Assembly (NCBI GenBank): GCA_035548055.1
Contig: DASZTL010000088.1
Coordinates: 1 to 64,000, forward strand
Origin: DASZTV01 sp035548055
GTDB lineage: Bacteria; Actinomycetota; Actinomycetes; JAFAQI01
Direction of reading: 5' to 3'
Length of the DNA stretch: 64,000 bases
Under the pieces are notes generated by a model. It saw only the letters and a list, made by a program, of their open reading frames with translations, had not been told where the DNA came from and did no database searches. Positions 23,488-33,194 of the stretch are shown here, one piece after another. Positions within the stretch are counted from its first letter, which is position 1. Each line of letters opens with the position of its first letter. A program made the position numbers and the translations under genes.

Positions 23488-25110
23488 TCATCGACGGAAT
23501 CGCCCAATCGGGAGCAAACCGACCAGTTGCTCGAGTTCTCGGATCCGCATCCGGCGGGCCAACAGGACGAAGGTGACGACTCCCGCCGGAGCTGCGACCG
23601 CGACGGTTGCGAGCGAGCCGGTCGCACCGCTGCCCGCGGCATGGCGCATCGCCAGCGCGACCAGCTCGATCGGCACGGCGGCGACGCACGCGGCGACGAT
23701 CAGCCGGACGTGGGTGCGGATCACGTACGTGCGCTGCCTCGCCACGAACCGTCCTCGCAGCTTCGCGGCGAACACCACCGTCCCGACGGCGTAGGACAGC
23801 GAGTAGCCGGCCGCGAGGCCGACCACCCGGTGCTCCGGCGGCAGGACGGCGTACAACAGCACGTCAGCCGCCAGGTTCAGCGCGGTGATCCAGAGGTTGA
23901 CGATCATCGGTGTTCGCGAGTCGTGCACGGCCAGCCAGGCGCGGAGCTGCATCTGGAAGGCCGAGAACGGCACCAGCCCGGCGCCGAAGGCGACCAGCAC
24001 ATGTCCGGTGAGAGCCGCGCCGGAATGGGTGGTGTGACCGTGGGCGAGCACGAAGACGGCGATCGGTGTGCCGAGGGTAACGAGCAGGAGTGTCGCGGGA
24101 ACGAGGACTACCGCAGCGAGCGAGAGGCCTTCGGACAGCGTGTGTGCAACCGCCGCGTCGTCGCCTTCGGTTCCGCTGCGACTCATAGCGGGGAACAGCG
24201 CGGTGATCACCGTTACCGACACGACGGCGTACGGCAGCGAGAACAGCAGGTAACCGTAGGCGTAGATCGCAAGCTGTCCCCGGCCGTGGTCGATCGATTC
24301 CGCGAGGTCGGAGACCACGACGTAGCCGAGCTGGTTCGTGACGACGTAGCCGAGCACCCACGCCGCGAACGGCCCGGCTCGCCGCAGCCCGGCCTGGCGC
24401 CAGTCCCAGCGGGCCCTGAGCCGCAGCCCGACAGCGCGTAGTGCGGGGAGCAGCGCGATCGTCTGTACGACGACGCCGGCGGTCGTGCCGATGGCGAGGA
24501 CGAGGATCTGGGCTTGCGACAGGTGGCCGGCCTGCGGCGGCGAGTGCGTGATCACGGCGAACGCGACGCCGCTGCCGATCACGACCAGGTTGTTGAGGAC
24601 CGGTGCCCACATCGGTGCGGTGAAGCTGCCGCGAATGTTGAGAATCGCGCCGAGGATCGCCCCCAAGCCGTAGAAGAGCAGCTGGGGCAGGAAGTACCGC
24701 GCGAAGGTGACCGCCAGTGCCTTCTGCGGTGGCCGCGCGTTGTGGGCGTAGATCGACACGATCCACGGCGCGATGAGAACCGCGATGATGGCTACCGCCG
24801 TGAGGACGACAGCGACGATCGTGACGAGTCGTTGGGCGAACGCCTCGCCGTCATCGGCATCGTCGTGCGCCGCTTGAACGAGCAGCGGTATGACGAGCGC
24901 CGACAGAACCCCCCCGAGCAGAAGGTCGTACAACGCGTTCGGGACGGTGTTGGCGACGGTGTAGGCGTTGTTGACGCCACCGACGCCCAGCGCGTAGGCG
25001 ATGACGACGGTGCGAACGAAGCCGGTACCGCGGGAGGCGAGCGTGCCGCTTGCCATCGCCATACCGCTGCGGGCCAGCGCGGCGCGCCCCGTGGCGGCGT
25101 TGTCAGTCAT
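23488..25110 (-). CDS. murJ: Lipid II flippase MurJ (MviN)
   Basis: An integral membrane protein of 540 residues with about 14 hydrophobic segments, belonging to the MOP superfamily. MurJ moves lipid II across the cytoplasmic membrane for peptidoglycan synthesis. Family features: ASGTLASRGTGFVRTVVIAYALG at the N-terminus, NAYTVANTVPNALYDLLLGG, and ARYFLPQLLFYGLGAILGAILN. The ATG at 25110 overlaps the DUF6049 stop (ATGA); the frame runs open well upstream but that part is only the mirror of the neighbour. Unlike mycobacterial MurJ it ends soon after the last membrane segment and lacks the C-terminal pseudokinase. Confidence 0.93.
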   Translation of the reverse strand: MTDNAATGRAALARSGMAMASGTLASRGTGFVRTVVIAYALGVGGVNNAYTVANTVPNALYDLLLGGVLSALVIPLLVQAAHDDADDGEAFAQRLVTIVAVVLTAVAIIAVLIAPWIVSIYAHNARPPQKALAVTFARYFLPQLLFYGLGAILGAILNIRGSFTAPMWAPVLNNLVVIGSGVAFAVITHSPPQAGHLSQAQILVLAIGTTAGVVVQTIALLPALRAVGLRLRARWDWRQAGLRRAGPFAAWVLGYVVTNQLGYVVVSDLAESIDHGRGQLAIYAYGYLLFSLPYAVVSVTVITALFPAMSRSGTEGDDAAVAHTLSEGLSLAAVVLVPATLLLVTLGTPIAVFVLAHGHTTHSGAALTGHVLVAFGAGLVPFSAFQMQLRAWLAVHDSRTPMIVNLWITALNLAADVLLYAVLPPEHRVVGLAAGYSLSYAVGTVVFAAKLRGRFVARQRTYVIRTHVRLIVAACVAAVPIELVALAMRHAAGSGATGSLATVAVAAPAGVVTFVLLARRMRIRELEQLVGLLPIGRFRR

Positions 25111-27341
25111 GACGCAGGCGTTGCACTGGAACGTCGTGCCGCACGCGCACGGCGGATGAGCCGGATGGCAACGGCGATCAGCAGCAGCGCCGTCGCGGCG
25201 CCGGTGATCACCAGCGTGATGGTCCCGTAGACCGTCGATCGGACGAACAGCTGAACCGGACTGCCGTACTTCTGCCCACTGGGAGTGAGCAGCTGCACGG
25301 TGAGCGGGAAGACCCCCGAGGTCTTCGCCGTGGCGTGCACATCGACGGTCGTCTGCCGGTTCGCCGGGATTGTGACCTGTTCTCGTCCGTTGTGCGGGAG
25401 CTTGAGTCGTTCGCTCGCGTTGACCTGTACGACGATGCTGGCCGGAGCGTCGAGGTCGTTGGCGATCGTGACCGGGACCTTGCCGCCATGACCGGTCAAC
25501 GTCACGGTGCTGTTCGGTGCCGACACGATGTGGACGGCCTCCGTCATCTTGCGCAGGCCGCTGGCGAAGGCGTCGTACCAGGCCCGGCGCGCGGATGGCT
25601 GGTCGCGCCATGCCGACGAGAGGGCTCGGAGCAGCGAGGTGCTGTACGGGCGGGTCTCGGAGTCGTTCGGCGGTAGGACGTTCGTGAGCTGTGAGAGCAG
25701 ATGCTGCTGCCGGGCGACGTCCCTGACGTAGGACCCCGGCAGCTCGGCGCGACGGGCGGTGCCGGGATAGGTGAGGGGTTGCCGCTCGACCGAGGTGCTG
25801 GCGCCGCCGGCGAGGATCGTGGCGATCGTGGTGGAGCCGAGCCACGGCACTCTGCCGGTGTCGGTCAGCAGGTCTGCCGCCAGCGCCGGCGTCGGGTTCC
25901 ATCTGCGCGCCGGCGCGATGAGGACGCTGCGTTGGTTCGAGGGTGCCTCGGCCTCGATCATCAACGTCTCGGCGAGGTAGCGCTGCAACGTGATGCGTGC
26001 GCTTGCCGGCTCCTCCGCGCCCTCGGACAGCGCCGTCGACAGGATCGAGTCCACCAGCACGGTCGGGATGTCACCAGCGGCGGTGACAAGCGACGCCCGC
26101 GGCGACGGCGTCTCGTTGGGTGCGACGACTGGCGGGAGCGCCGCGTCCGACAGGACCATGCTGGTGGCGCCGTCGCTGAACAGCGCATCGATGCCGCGCT
26201 GGTCGATCAGCCCACCCGATGGCCAACCGGCGTCGACGAGCGTCGCCGCCGGGAGGACCTGGTCGACCACCTTGCGGCCGGCGGTTGCGGCCACACCCAC
26301 CAGCGTCGCCAAGCCGTTGCGGAAGGCGGCTGCGACGTCGGGGTCGCCGTACGGCAATGGAATGACGTCGGCTCCCGCGGTCGCGGCGCGCAACGTCGTC
26401 AGCCAGGCGCGGGACAGCGGGCCGCCGGCGCCCGCGGTCGGCTTCGGGGAGTGGGCGACCTCGTAGTCGCTGCGCATCGCGTCGATGTCGTCGAGCAGCA
26501 TCGGGTCGATCGCCCAGGTGATCGCCACGTCGCGGGCCGCCGGCTCAGCGGGCGCCCGGTGCTTGTGGTGCTTGCCCGTCGCGACGGGCGGCGCCGGCGC
26601 TTGGTGCGCGGCCTCCGCTGCCGCGTCGATCAGACCGGAGAGCCGGCCCCCGGGCCGTAGCTCCGCCGCGAGCTCGTCGTCGCGCCACTGGTCGGAGCTG
26701 TCGCGATGTGGCCGGTCGATCAACGGCCAGAGCCAGGCGACCTGGAGTGGCTGCGGACCGATCGCCTCGCGCGGCGCCCACGGCAAGAAGGTGCGGAGGT
26801 TGCCGAGCGCCGTCGAGCCGAAGCCGTCCGAGCCGGTGACGGCGACGCCGAGCTCCCGGACCTGCCAGGTCGACGTCGGGAGGCCGGTGACGGCGGGGTC
26901 GAGCGTGACGTGGAGCTGGAAGGGCTCCCGCTGCCCGGGGCCGAGCCGGGCCGTCCGCAGGGGAACGACCGATGTGAGTGATACCGGCAGGCCGGACACC
27001 GACCCGGTGGGGTCGTCGGCGAAGGCGTCGAACGTGCTTCGCGCCGAGATGGCCTCGCCCATCCGAAGCTGGATCGCGACGTCGTCGACCGGCTCGGCGG
27101 AGGTGTTGGTGAGGATGCCGCGCAGCACCAGGTCGTCGCCGGGCTGCGGTGCGATCGGACGCAGCGCCGTCAACCTCACACTGACCGGCGGGATGCCGTC
27201 AGCGGCCGGCGCCGCCGACGCCGCCCGGGCGGTGAACGCCAAGGGCGAGAGCGCGAGCCCGGCCGCCAGCAGCCCGGCCACGGTCGAGCGGCCGGTTCGC
27301 AGTCCGCTGGGACGGCCCGGGTGGGAACGGCGCAGGCTCAT
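25107..27341 (-). CDS. DUF6049 family exported membrane-anchored protein
   Basis: A 744-residue protein with a basic N-terminus and signal sequence (about 20-45, TVAGLLAAGLALSPLAFTARA), a long extracellular part with an early beta-sandwich (ISVRLTALRPIAPQPGDDLVLRG-type) and a C-terminal membrane anchor (about 712-732) followed by an Arg-rich tail. It corresponds by position to Rv3909 of M. tuberculosis, between mutT4 and mviN. Function unknown; the fixed location next to murJ suggests a role in envelope assembly. The ATG at 27341 overlaps the NUDIX stop by four bases and is preferred over an earlier in-frame start. Confidence 0.82.
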   Translation of the reverse strand: MSLRRSHPGRPSGLRTGRSTVAGLLAAGLALSPLAFTARAASAAPAADGIPPVSVRLTALRPIAPQPGDDLVLRGILTNTSAEPVDDVAIQLRMGEAISARSTFDAFADDPTGSVSGLPVSLTSVVPLRTARLGPGQREPFQLHVTLDPAVTGLPTSTWQVRELGVAVTGSDGFGSTALGNLRTFLPWAPREAIGPQPLQVAWLWPLIDRPHRDSSDQWRDDELAAELRPGGRLSGLIDAAAEAAHQAPAPPVATGKHHKHRAPAEPAARDVAITWAIDPMLLDDIDAMRSDYEVAHSPKPTAGAGGPLSRAWLTTLRAATAGADVIPLPYGDPDVAAAFRNGLATLVGVAATAGRKVVDQVLPAATLVDAGWPSGGLIDQRGIDALFSDGATSMVLSDAALPPVVAPNETPSPRASLVTAAGDIPTVLVDSILSTALSEGAEEPASARITLQRYLAETLMIEAEAPSNQRSVLIAPARRWNPTPALAADLLTDTGRVPWLGSTTIATILAGGASTSVERQPLTYPGTARRAELPGSYVRDVARQQHLLSQLTNVLPPNDSETRPYSTSLLRALSSAWRDQPSARRAWYDAFASGLRKMTEAVHIVSAPNSTVTLTGHGGKVPVTIANDLDAPASIVVQVNASERLKLPHNGREQVTIPANRQTTVDVHATAKTSGVFPLTVQLLTPSGQKYGSPVQLFVRSTVYGTITLVITGAATALLLIAVAIRLIRRARAARRSSATPAS

Positions 27342-27796
27342 GCAGTGTCGGCGAGGAGTGCCGGCACCGCTTGGACGAGCCGGCGTTCGTCGTCGTAGGC
27401 GAGCCGCTCGGCGAGCTGCGTCAGCGGCACCCACTCGACCTGCTCCACTTCGACGTCCTCGTCGGAGAGCTCTCCGCTCTGCGCCATCAAGAGGAAATGG
27501 TGCACCGTCTTGTGGATCCGGCGGCCCTCCGCCACGAACCAGAAGTCGATCGTGCCCAACGGCGCGAGCACTCGGCCCGTGATGCCGGTCTCCTCCGCGA
27601 CCTCACGAATCGCGGCCGCCTCTTTCGTCTCACCGGCCTCGACGTGTCCCTTCGGCAGCGACCAGCGCAGCCGCCCGCGTCTGTCCAGCCGGCCGATCAG
27701 CGCGGCCCGCGCTGCCATGTCCGGGCCGTCGACCACAAGGCCACCGGCCGAGGTTTCCTCGACACGCCTGAGGTAGCGGCGCGGCGAGGGGGACAT
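27338..27796 (-). CDS. NUDIX hydrolase (MutT4-like)
   Basis: A 152-residue NUDIX protein. The box is complete at residues 50-72 (GHVEAGETKEAAAIREVAEETG), giving GX5EX7REVXEEXG with the metal-binding glutamates. It lies between DUF6049 and pcnA, as mutT4 (Rv3908) does in M. tuberculosis. Substrate could be an oxidised nucleotide or another nucleoside diphosphate derivative; sequence does not decide. Divergent from pcnA with 59 bp between, translationally coupled to DUF6049. Confidence 0.88.
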   Translation of the reverse strand: MSPSPRRYLRRVEETSAGGLVVDGPDMAARAALIGRLDRRGRLRWSLPKGHVEAGETKEAAAIREVAEETGITGRVLAPLGTIDFWFVAEGRRIHKTVHHFLLMAQSGELSDEDVEVEQVEWVPLTQLAERLAYDDERRLVQAVPALLADTA

Positions 27797-27864
27797 GAGT
27801 CCGATCCTACGAGCGGCCTTGATCGCTGCTCCGGCGCGACTTCGGGCCTCCTAGTGTGGTGAGC

Positions 27865-29313
27865 GTGCCTACGGAGGGGGATGACTGGATCGTTGCGGCC
27901 GGACAGCGCGCGATTCGCGAGCTCGTGCGACTGAGCGCGGTCACCGATCCACTTGCCGGCCGGTTCCGCGACGCCGGCCACGAGCTCTATCTCGTCGGCG
28001 GCCCGGTCCGCGACGCCCTTCTCGGGCGGGTGACCTCCGATCTCGACTTCACGACGGACGCCCGCCCGGAGCAGATCCTCGCGGTGGTTGATCGGCTCGG
28101 CCCGACCTGGACCACGGGCATCGCCTTCGGGACGGTCGGGGTGCAGCTGGGCGAGCATCGATGCGAGATCACGACCTTTCGCAGCGACGTGTACGACGCG
28201 TCGTCTCGCAAGCCCCAGGTCGACTTCGGCGACACGATCGAGGGCGACCTGATTCGCCGCGACTTCACGATCAACGCCATGGCGGTGGCGCTCCCGCTCG
28301 ATGCGGCGCGACCGATCGTCGACCCGTCGAGCGGGCTCGATGACCTCCGCGCACAGGTCCTCCGGACGCCGATCGAGCCGCAGCAGTCGTTCACGGACGA
28401 CCCGCTTCGCATGATGCGGGCGGCCCGGTTCGCCGCACAGCTCGGATTCACCGTCGAGTCGACGACGCTCGCTGCGATCGTCGACATGACCGATCGCCTC
28501 GAGATCGTGAGCGCGGAACGGGTTCGCGACGAGCTGACCAAGCTCATCGTCGCCGCTAGGCCGCGGGTCGGACTGGCGCTCCTTGTGGAGACCGGCATGG
28601 CCGAGCGGGTGCTGCCCGAGGTTGCCCGGTTGCGCGACACCGTTGACGAGCACCGTCGGCACAAGGACGTGTACGTGCACACGTTGACAGTTCTCGAGCA
28701 GGCCATCGAGCTCGAACCCGACGGGCCGGACCTCGTGTTGCGGATGGCGGCCTTGCTGCACGACATCGGGAAGCCGAAGACCAAGTCGGTCGACCCTGAC
28801 GGCAAGGTCAGCTTCCACCATCACGAGGTGGTCGGCGCGTCGATGGTGAAGACGCGGCTGTCGGCCTTGCGCTACCCCAAGGACGTGATCGAGGACGTGT
28901 CGCGGCTCGTCGAGCTGCACTTGCGCTTCCACGGCTACTCGGGCGGAACCTGGACTGACGCAGCGGTACGTCGGTACGTGCGTGACGCGGGCCCGCTGCT
29001 GGATCGCCTGCACCGGCTGACGCGCTCGGACTGCACGACGCGCAACGCGCGCAAGGCAGCTGCGCTTGCGTCGGCGTACGACTCGCTCGAGCGACGGATC
29101 GCGGAGCTCGCCGAGCGGGAGAACCTCGCCTCGATTCGGCCTGATCTGGATGGCAACGAGATCATGAGCGAGCTGGGGATGCCCCCGGGCCCGCAGGTCG
29201 GTGCGGCCTACCGGCACCTGCTGGAGCTGCGGATGGAGCGCGGCCCGATGAGTCGGGAGGACGCCGTAGCGGCGTTGCGGGAATGGGCCGCGGAAGGCGG
29301 AATCGGAGGTTGA
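27865..29313 (+). CDS. pcnA: CCA-adding tRNA nucleotidyltransferase / poly(A) polymerase family
   Basis: Adds or repairs the 3'-CCA of tRNA. The protein of about 482 residues has the class II nucleotidyltransferase motif GGPVRDALLGRVTSDLDF with the DxD metal ligands, the neck RRDFTINAMAV and DPLRMMRAARFAAQLGF, and a C-terminal HD domain (LLHDIGKPKTK, HHHEVVGA). Three GTGs are possible (27856, 27859, 27865). A TAGTGT at 27852-27857 looks like a -10 element placed for a leaderless mRNA beginning at GTG 27865, which is therefore chosen. Divergent from the NUDIX gene. Confidence 0.93.
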   Translation: MPTEGDDWIVAAGQRAIRELVRLSAVTDPLAGRFRDAGHELYLVGGPVRDALLGRVTSDLDFTTDARPEQILAVVDRLGPTWTTGIAFGTVGVQLGEHRCEITTFRSDVYDASSRKPQVDFGDTIEGDLIRRDFTINAMAVALPLDAARPIVDPSSGLDDLRAQVLRTPIEPQQSFTDDPLRMMRAARFAAQLGFTVESTTLAAIVDMTDRLEIVSAERVRDELTKLIVAARPRVGLALLVETGMAERVLPEVARLRDTVDEHRRHKDVYVHTLTVLEQAIELEPDGPDLVLRMAALLHDIGKPKTKSVDPDGKVSFHHHEVVGASMVKTRLSALRYPKDVIEDVSRLVELHLRFHGYSGGTWTDAAVRRYVRDAGPLLDRLHRLTRSDCTTRNARKAAALASAYDSLERRIAELAERENLASIRPDLDGNEIMSELGMPPGPQVGAAYRHLLELRMERGPMSREDAVAALREWAAEGGIGG

Positions 29314-29365
29314 TCCCGGCGTGTCCGTGGCACGGGCGCGAGGTTGGGAATAGTCATCTCGGACT

Positions 29366-30787
29366 ATGGAGAGCATGGACGTGCAGGGCGACAATGCACC
29401 AATGAGACGAACCGGGCGTTCGGCTCTGGCGCAGGGCGTCGTCGCGCTGGCCGTGATGACGGCGGGCGTCGTTGTGGTCGTGACCGACGACTCGCCCCCG
29501 GTAGCGAACGCCGAGACGGTCCTTGGCGTGGTGAAGCACGCCCGGATCGTCAGCGCGTCCGGCGCGACGCGTCCGGCGTCCGCGGGCGACCGGCTCTCCG
29601 CCGGCGATGTGATCACGACCGGTCCACACGGGTCGGCGCAGGTGATCACGCGCCAGCGCACGACCTTCCTCGGTGGACCCGGTGCGCTCGTCGTCGTCAA
29701 CGGCGCTCGTCAGCAGCTGCGGACCGGCACCGCCATCGTCGACGCGTTGAGTGGTCCATCACTCGACCTGGACCTGTCCGGCACGCTGGTGAAGATCCCG
29801 CGCGGATCCGCGATCGAGGCCGCCCGCGGCGTCTCGACCCGGGTTGGCGCGTTGGCCGGCCCGGCCGCGATCACGAGTACGAGTGGTCGCCGGCTCGCGC
29901 TGCCGGCACTGTCGCAAGCGGTCTTGAGTGGTGACGCAGTGCCGGGCGCAACGACGCCGTTGCACCTCACCGACAGTCCGGAGGAAGCGCGCGTCGTGCC
30001 GAGGCTGATAGCCGACGATCTCGCTCTCAAGACGTTGGCGCGTGGCATCGACACCACCGGCCGGTCCACGGCGCGCATCGTCGTGGCGTCGTGGGATGGG
30101 ACGAGCCAGCCGGTTCCGAGCCAGGTGAGCCGCTCCGAGCGAGTGCTGCCGATGTTGATAGCTGACTCGACCCATGGCGGTTCGGCGCAGCAGCGCTACA
30201 ACAGTGCGGTCGGGTGGCGCGCGCAGGGCGGATCCTGGGGCGTCGTGTTGCACCTGCTGTCCGGACGGGCGGCTCAGGTCGAGTCGACCCTCGCCGCCCT
30301 TCAACGCGCTCGTCAGGCGCCCGGCCGGATCGGGTCCGTGCAGTCGCCGACGACCGTTGCCGCCAGCGGACCCACCCGGCCGACGGCATTCCAGACTCCG
30401 CCGGTCGACGCCGGCGGTCAGACGACGCCTCCCCCCTCACGGCCGAGCCGGCCCAAGGGCGGATCGCCGACGACACCGGCGCCCGACAACCTGGTGGGTG
30501 GTCTCGTCTCCACCGTGCAGAACGTGATCGACGGGGTGCTGGGGCTGCTGCCGCACGACAAGGCGAAGGCGGGCTCCGACCCGACGACGACGAGGGTGCC
30601 GCCGAAGTCGCCGAAGAAGCTGTCGAGCCGGCTCACCGGCAACGCCGCCTCACCGGTGCGGTCGGCGGCCTCGGCAACGGTCGGGTCGACCCCTGCCACG
30701 AGCCCCGCGAAGGCGCCGGTCGCCACGTCGACGCCGTCGAACGGCCTGCTAGGCGACCTCCTCGGCGGCCTGCTCGGCAAGCACTGA
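29366..30787 (+). CDS. Exported protein with a FecR-like domain and a Pro/Thr-rich tail
   Basis: The 473-residue product has an N-terminal membrane/signal segment (about 20-42, LAQGVVALAVMTAGVVVVV), then a stretch resembling FecR domains (VLGVVKHARIVSASG, AGDRLSAGDVITTGPHGSAQVI), in which a surface beta-sandwich follows a membrane anchor. The rest is a helical repeat-like part (about 220-330) and a disordered Pro/Ser/Thr-rich tail ending GLLGDLLGGLLGKH. No other family recognised. ATG at 29366 or 29375. Its 3' end overlaps the convergent MFS gene by 39 bp. Confidence 0.6.
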   Translation: MESMDVQGDNAPMRRTGRSALAQGVVALAVMTAGVVVVVTDDSPPVANAETVLGVVKHARIVSASGATRPASAGDRLSAGDVITTGPHGSAQVITRQRTTFLGGPGALVVVNGARQQLRTGTAIVDALSGPSLDLDLSGTLVKIPRGSAIEAARGVSTRVGALAGPAAITSTSGRRLALPALSQAVLSGDAVPGATTPLHLTDSPEEARVVPRLIADDLALKTLARGIDTTGRSTARIVVASWDGTSQPVPSQVSRSERVLPMLIADSTHGGSAQQRYNSAVGWRAQGGSWGVVLHLLSGRAAQVESTLAALQRARQAPGRIGSVQSPTTVAASGPTRPTAFQTPPVDAGGQTTPPPSRPSRPKGGSPTTPAPDNLVGGLVSTVQNVIDGVLGLLPHDKAKAGSDPTTTRVPPKSPKKLSSRLTGNAASPVRSAASATVGSTPATSPAKAPVATSTPSNGLLGDLLGGLLGKH

Positions 30788-32068
30788 GGACCCGGGCACC
30801 GCGGTCGCGGTGTAGGTGACCGCGATGACCAGGTACGCGGCGCTCATCGCCGCGACGGTGGTGACGCTGCGGCCGGTCAGCGGCAAGGTGAAGGCGCCGA
30901 CTACGGCCATCCCCGCAAAGCACGCGTTCGATCCGGCGTCGTAGATCGCGAACGCTCGTCCCCGGTAGTCGTCGGCGATGGTCTCCTGCACGATCGTGTC
31001 CACGCAGACCTTCGACGCGTGTATGCCGAACCCGAGAGCGAGCGCGGACAGGAGATACAGCGGCATGCGATACGGCGAGCCGAGTGCAAGGCCGGTGACC
31101 GCCGGCAGCGCCGTGCTGACGGCGATCCACTTGTGTAACCCGATGCGCCGCGTGATCCGCGGGGTGACGAGGGCGGCGAGGACCAAGCCGACGCCGCCCG
31201 CCGTGGCGGCCTGCCCCGCGCCGACCAGCCCGGCCCGAAGCGGGCCGTCGTCGTGGAAGGTGTTGCGGTAGAGGAGCAACGTCATGATCGTCCAGAGGCC
31301 GAACAGACCGCGATGCCCGTAGAGCACGCCGAGCGCGCGTGCCGCGGGCCGGTGCTCCCAGAGGTAGCGCGTGCCGCTCACGAATCCGGAAGCCACGGCC
31401 GCCAGCTCGTGCCGGATGGAGCGGGTAGCCGGTTCGTGCGGTCCGAGCCGGTTGAGCGGCAGGCGGGTGGCAACCGCCGCGGCAACGAGGTAGCCGAGGA
31501 AGGAGAAGCCCGCGACGATCGCGGTGCCGTGGTCCCCGGACCCGACAAGGTGCCGGATGCCGAGGCCGATGCCGCCGCCGATGATCGTCACCACGGTGCC
31601 GGCGGTGGTGGTCAGTGCGTTGCCGATGATCAGCTGGTTGTCGGGCACGATGCGCGGCAGCGCTGTGCTCTGGGCGGCGAGGTAGAAGCGGTTGACCGCC
31701 AGCGCGCCGAAGGCGGCGACGTCGAAGACCGGGGATCGAGAGCCCAATGTCGCCAGCAGCACCGCCGAGATGCCGGCGACGATGCCGTGAATCGCCGCGC
31801 CGTAGGAGAGCACCCGCTGCCGGCGCCACCGGTCGAGGAAGACACCGGCGAACGGTCCGACCAGGCTGTACGGCAGGACCAGCAGCACCAGCCCGCCCGC
31901 CACCTCGGCGGGCTGGGTGTGATGCTCCGGGTTGAACAGCAGCGCGCCGTACAGGCTTGCCTGGAAGATCCCGTCGGCAGCCTGGGACAGAAGCCGAGCG
32001 GCCAGCAGTGTGGCGAACCACTGCTGGCCGAACAGCTCGCGGAGCTGACCTCCGTGTGAGTACCGCAC
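30749..32068 (-). CDS. Major facilitator superfamily transporter
   Basis: A 439-residue membrane protein with about 12 hydrophobic segments. The MFS loop 2-3 motif appears as GPFAGVFLDRWRRQRVLSYG, and a related loop near residue 350 (DDYRGRAFAIYDAGSN). It resembles uncharacterised actinobacterial exporters; substrate unknown. GTG start at 32068, 18 bp after the end of ino1 on the same strand, so it is probably read with ino1 and padR. Convergent with and overlapping the FecR-like gene. Confidence 0.82.
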   Translation of the reverse strand: MRYSHGGQLRELFGQQWFATLLAARLLSQAADGIFQASLYGALLFNPEHHTQPAEVAGGLVLLVLPYSLVGPFAGVFLDRWRRQRVLSYGAAIHGIVAGISAVLLATLGSRSPVFDVAAFGALAVNRFYLAAQSTALPRIVPDNQLIIGNALTTTAGTVVTIIGGGIGLGIRHLVGSGDHGTAIVAGFSFLGYLVAAAVATRLPLNRLGPHEPATRSIRHELAAVASGFVSGTRYLWEHRPAARALGVLYGHRGLFGLWTIMTLLLYRNTFHDDGPLRAGLVGAGQAATAGGVGLVLAALVTPRITRRIGLHKWIAVSTALPAVTGLALGSPYRMPLYLLSALALGFGIHASKVCVDTIVQETIADDYRGRAFAIYDAGSNACFAGMAVVGAFTLPLTGRSVTTVAAMSAAYLVIAVTYTATAVPGSSVLAEQAAEEVA

Positions 32069-32086
32069 CGGACGTGCGGCGAGTTT

Positions 32087-33166
32087 CTAGCGCTCGATGG
32101 TGCCTTCGATGAAGTTGGCGACCGCCTCGCGCGCCTCGTCATCGCTGTACTGCACCGGCGGCGACTTCATGAAGTACGACGAGGCCGAGAGGATCGGGCC
32201 ACCGACACCGCGGTCCTTGGCGATCTTCGCGGCACGGATCGCGTCGATGATGACGCCGGCCGAGTTCGGCGAGTCGTGGACCTCGAGCTTGTACTCCAGG
32301 TTCAGCGGGGTGTCACCGAAGGAACGGCCCTCGAGGCGGACGTAGGCCCACTTGCGGTCGTCGAGCCACGGCACGTGGTCCGACGGGCCGATGTGCACGT
32401 CGGCGTTGCGCATCTCGTGCGGGATCTGCGACGTCACCGACTGCGTCTTCGAGATCTTCTTCGACTGCAGGCGCTTGCGCTCCAGCATGTTCTTGAAGTC
32501 CATATTGCCGCCGAAGTTCAGCTGGTAGGTGCGGAGCAGCTCGACGCCGCGGTCCTCGAACAGCTTCGCGAGGACGCGGTGGGTGATGGTGGCACCCACC
32601 TGGCTCTTGATGTCGTCGCCGACGATCGGCACGCCCGCGTCGGTGAACTTCTGCGCCCAGACCGGGTCGCTGGCGATGAACACCGGCAGTGCGTTGACGA
32701 AGGCGACCTTCGCGTCGATCGCGCACTGCGCGTAGAAGCGGTCCGCTTCCTCGCTGCCGACCGGCAGGTAGGAGACCAGGACGTCGACCTTCGAGTCCTT
32801 GAGGACCTGAACGACGTCGACCGGCTTCTCGTCGGACTCCTCGACCATCTCGCGGTAGTACTCGCCGAGACCGTCGTGCGTCGGACCGCGCTGCACGATC
32901 ACGCCGGACGGCGGCACGTCGGTGATGTGGATGGTGTTGTTCTCGCTGGCGACGATCGCCTCCGAGAGGTCACGACCGACCTTCTTGCCGTCCACGTCGA
33001 ACGCGGCGACGAACTCGACGTCACGGACGTGGTAGCCGCCGAAGTCGACGTGCATCAGACCGGGGACGCGCGCCTCGGGGTCGGCGTTCTTGTAGTACTC
33101 AACGCCCTGGACGAGCGACGAGGCACAGTTGCCCACGCCGACGATGGCGACTCGGACGGAACCCAT
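32087..33166 (-). CDS. ino1: Inositol-3-phosphate synthase
   Basis: Converts glucose 6-phosphate to 1L-myo-inositol 1-phosphate with NAD, the first step to phosphatidylinositol, mycothiol and inositol glycolipids in actinobacteria. The 359-residue protein has the NAD loop VAIVGVGNCASSLVQG at residues 4-19, the conserved NNTIHITDVPPSGVIVQRGPTHDGLG, SYLPVGSEEA, and GDDIKSQVGATITHR, LQLNFGGNMDF-like and SSYFMKSPP motifs. The frame is open upstream, but ATG 33166 has AAGGAGA ten bases upstream and matches the family N-terminus. padR is 28 bp upstream. Confidence 0.96.
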   Translation of the reverse strand: MGSVRVAIVGVGNCASSLVQGVEYYKNADPEARVPGLMHVDFGGYHVRDVEFVAAFDVDGKKVGRDLSEAIVASENNTIHITDVPPSGVIVQRGPTHDGLGEYYREMVEESDEKPVDVVQVLKDSKVDVLVSYLPVGSEEADRFYAQCAIDAKVAFVNALPVFIASDPVWAQKFTDAGVPIVGDDIKSQVGATITHRVLAKLFEDRGVELLRTYQLNFGGNMDFKNMLERKRLQSKKISKTQSVTSQIPHEMRNADVHIGPSDHVPWLDDRKWAYVRLEGRSFGDTPLNLEYKLEVHDSPNSAGVIIDAIRAAKIAKDRGVGGPILSASSYFMKSPPVQYSDDEAREAVANFIEGTIER

Positions 33167-33194
33167 CAGAGCTGGTCTCCTTGGTAGATGCGAG

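Noticed and set aside
27697..29700. 667-codon minus-strand open frame opposite pcnA
   Set aside because: Arises from codon bias of pcnA on the other strand; the product is Arg/His-rich and resembles nothing, and it also runs across the NUDIX gene and the FecR-like gene start.
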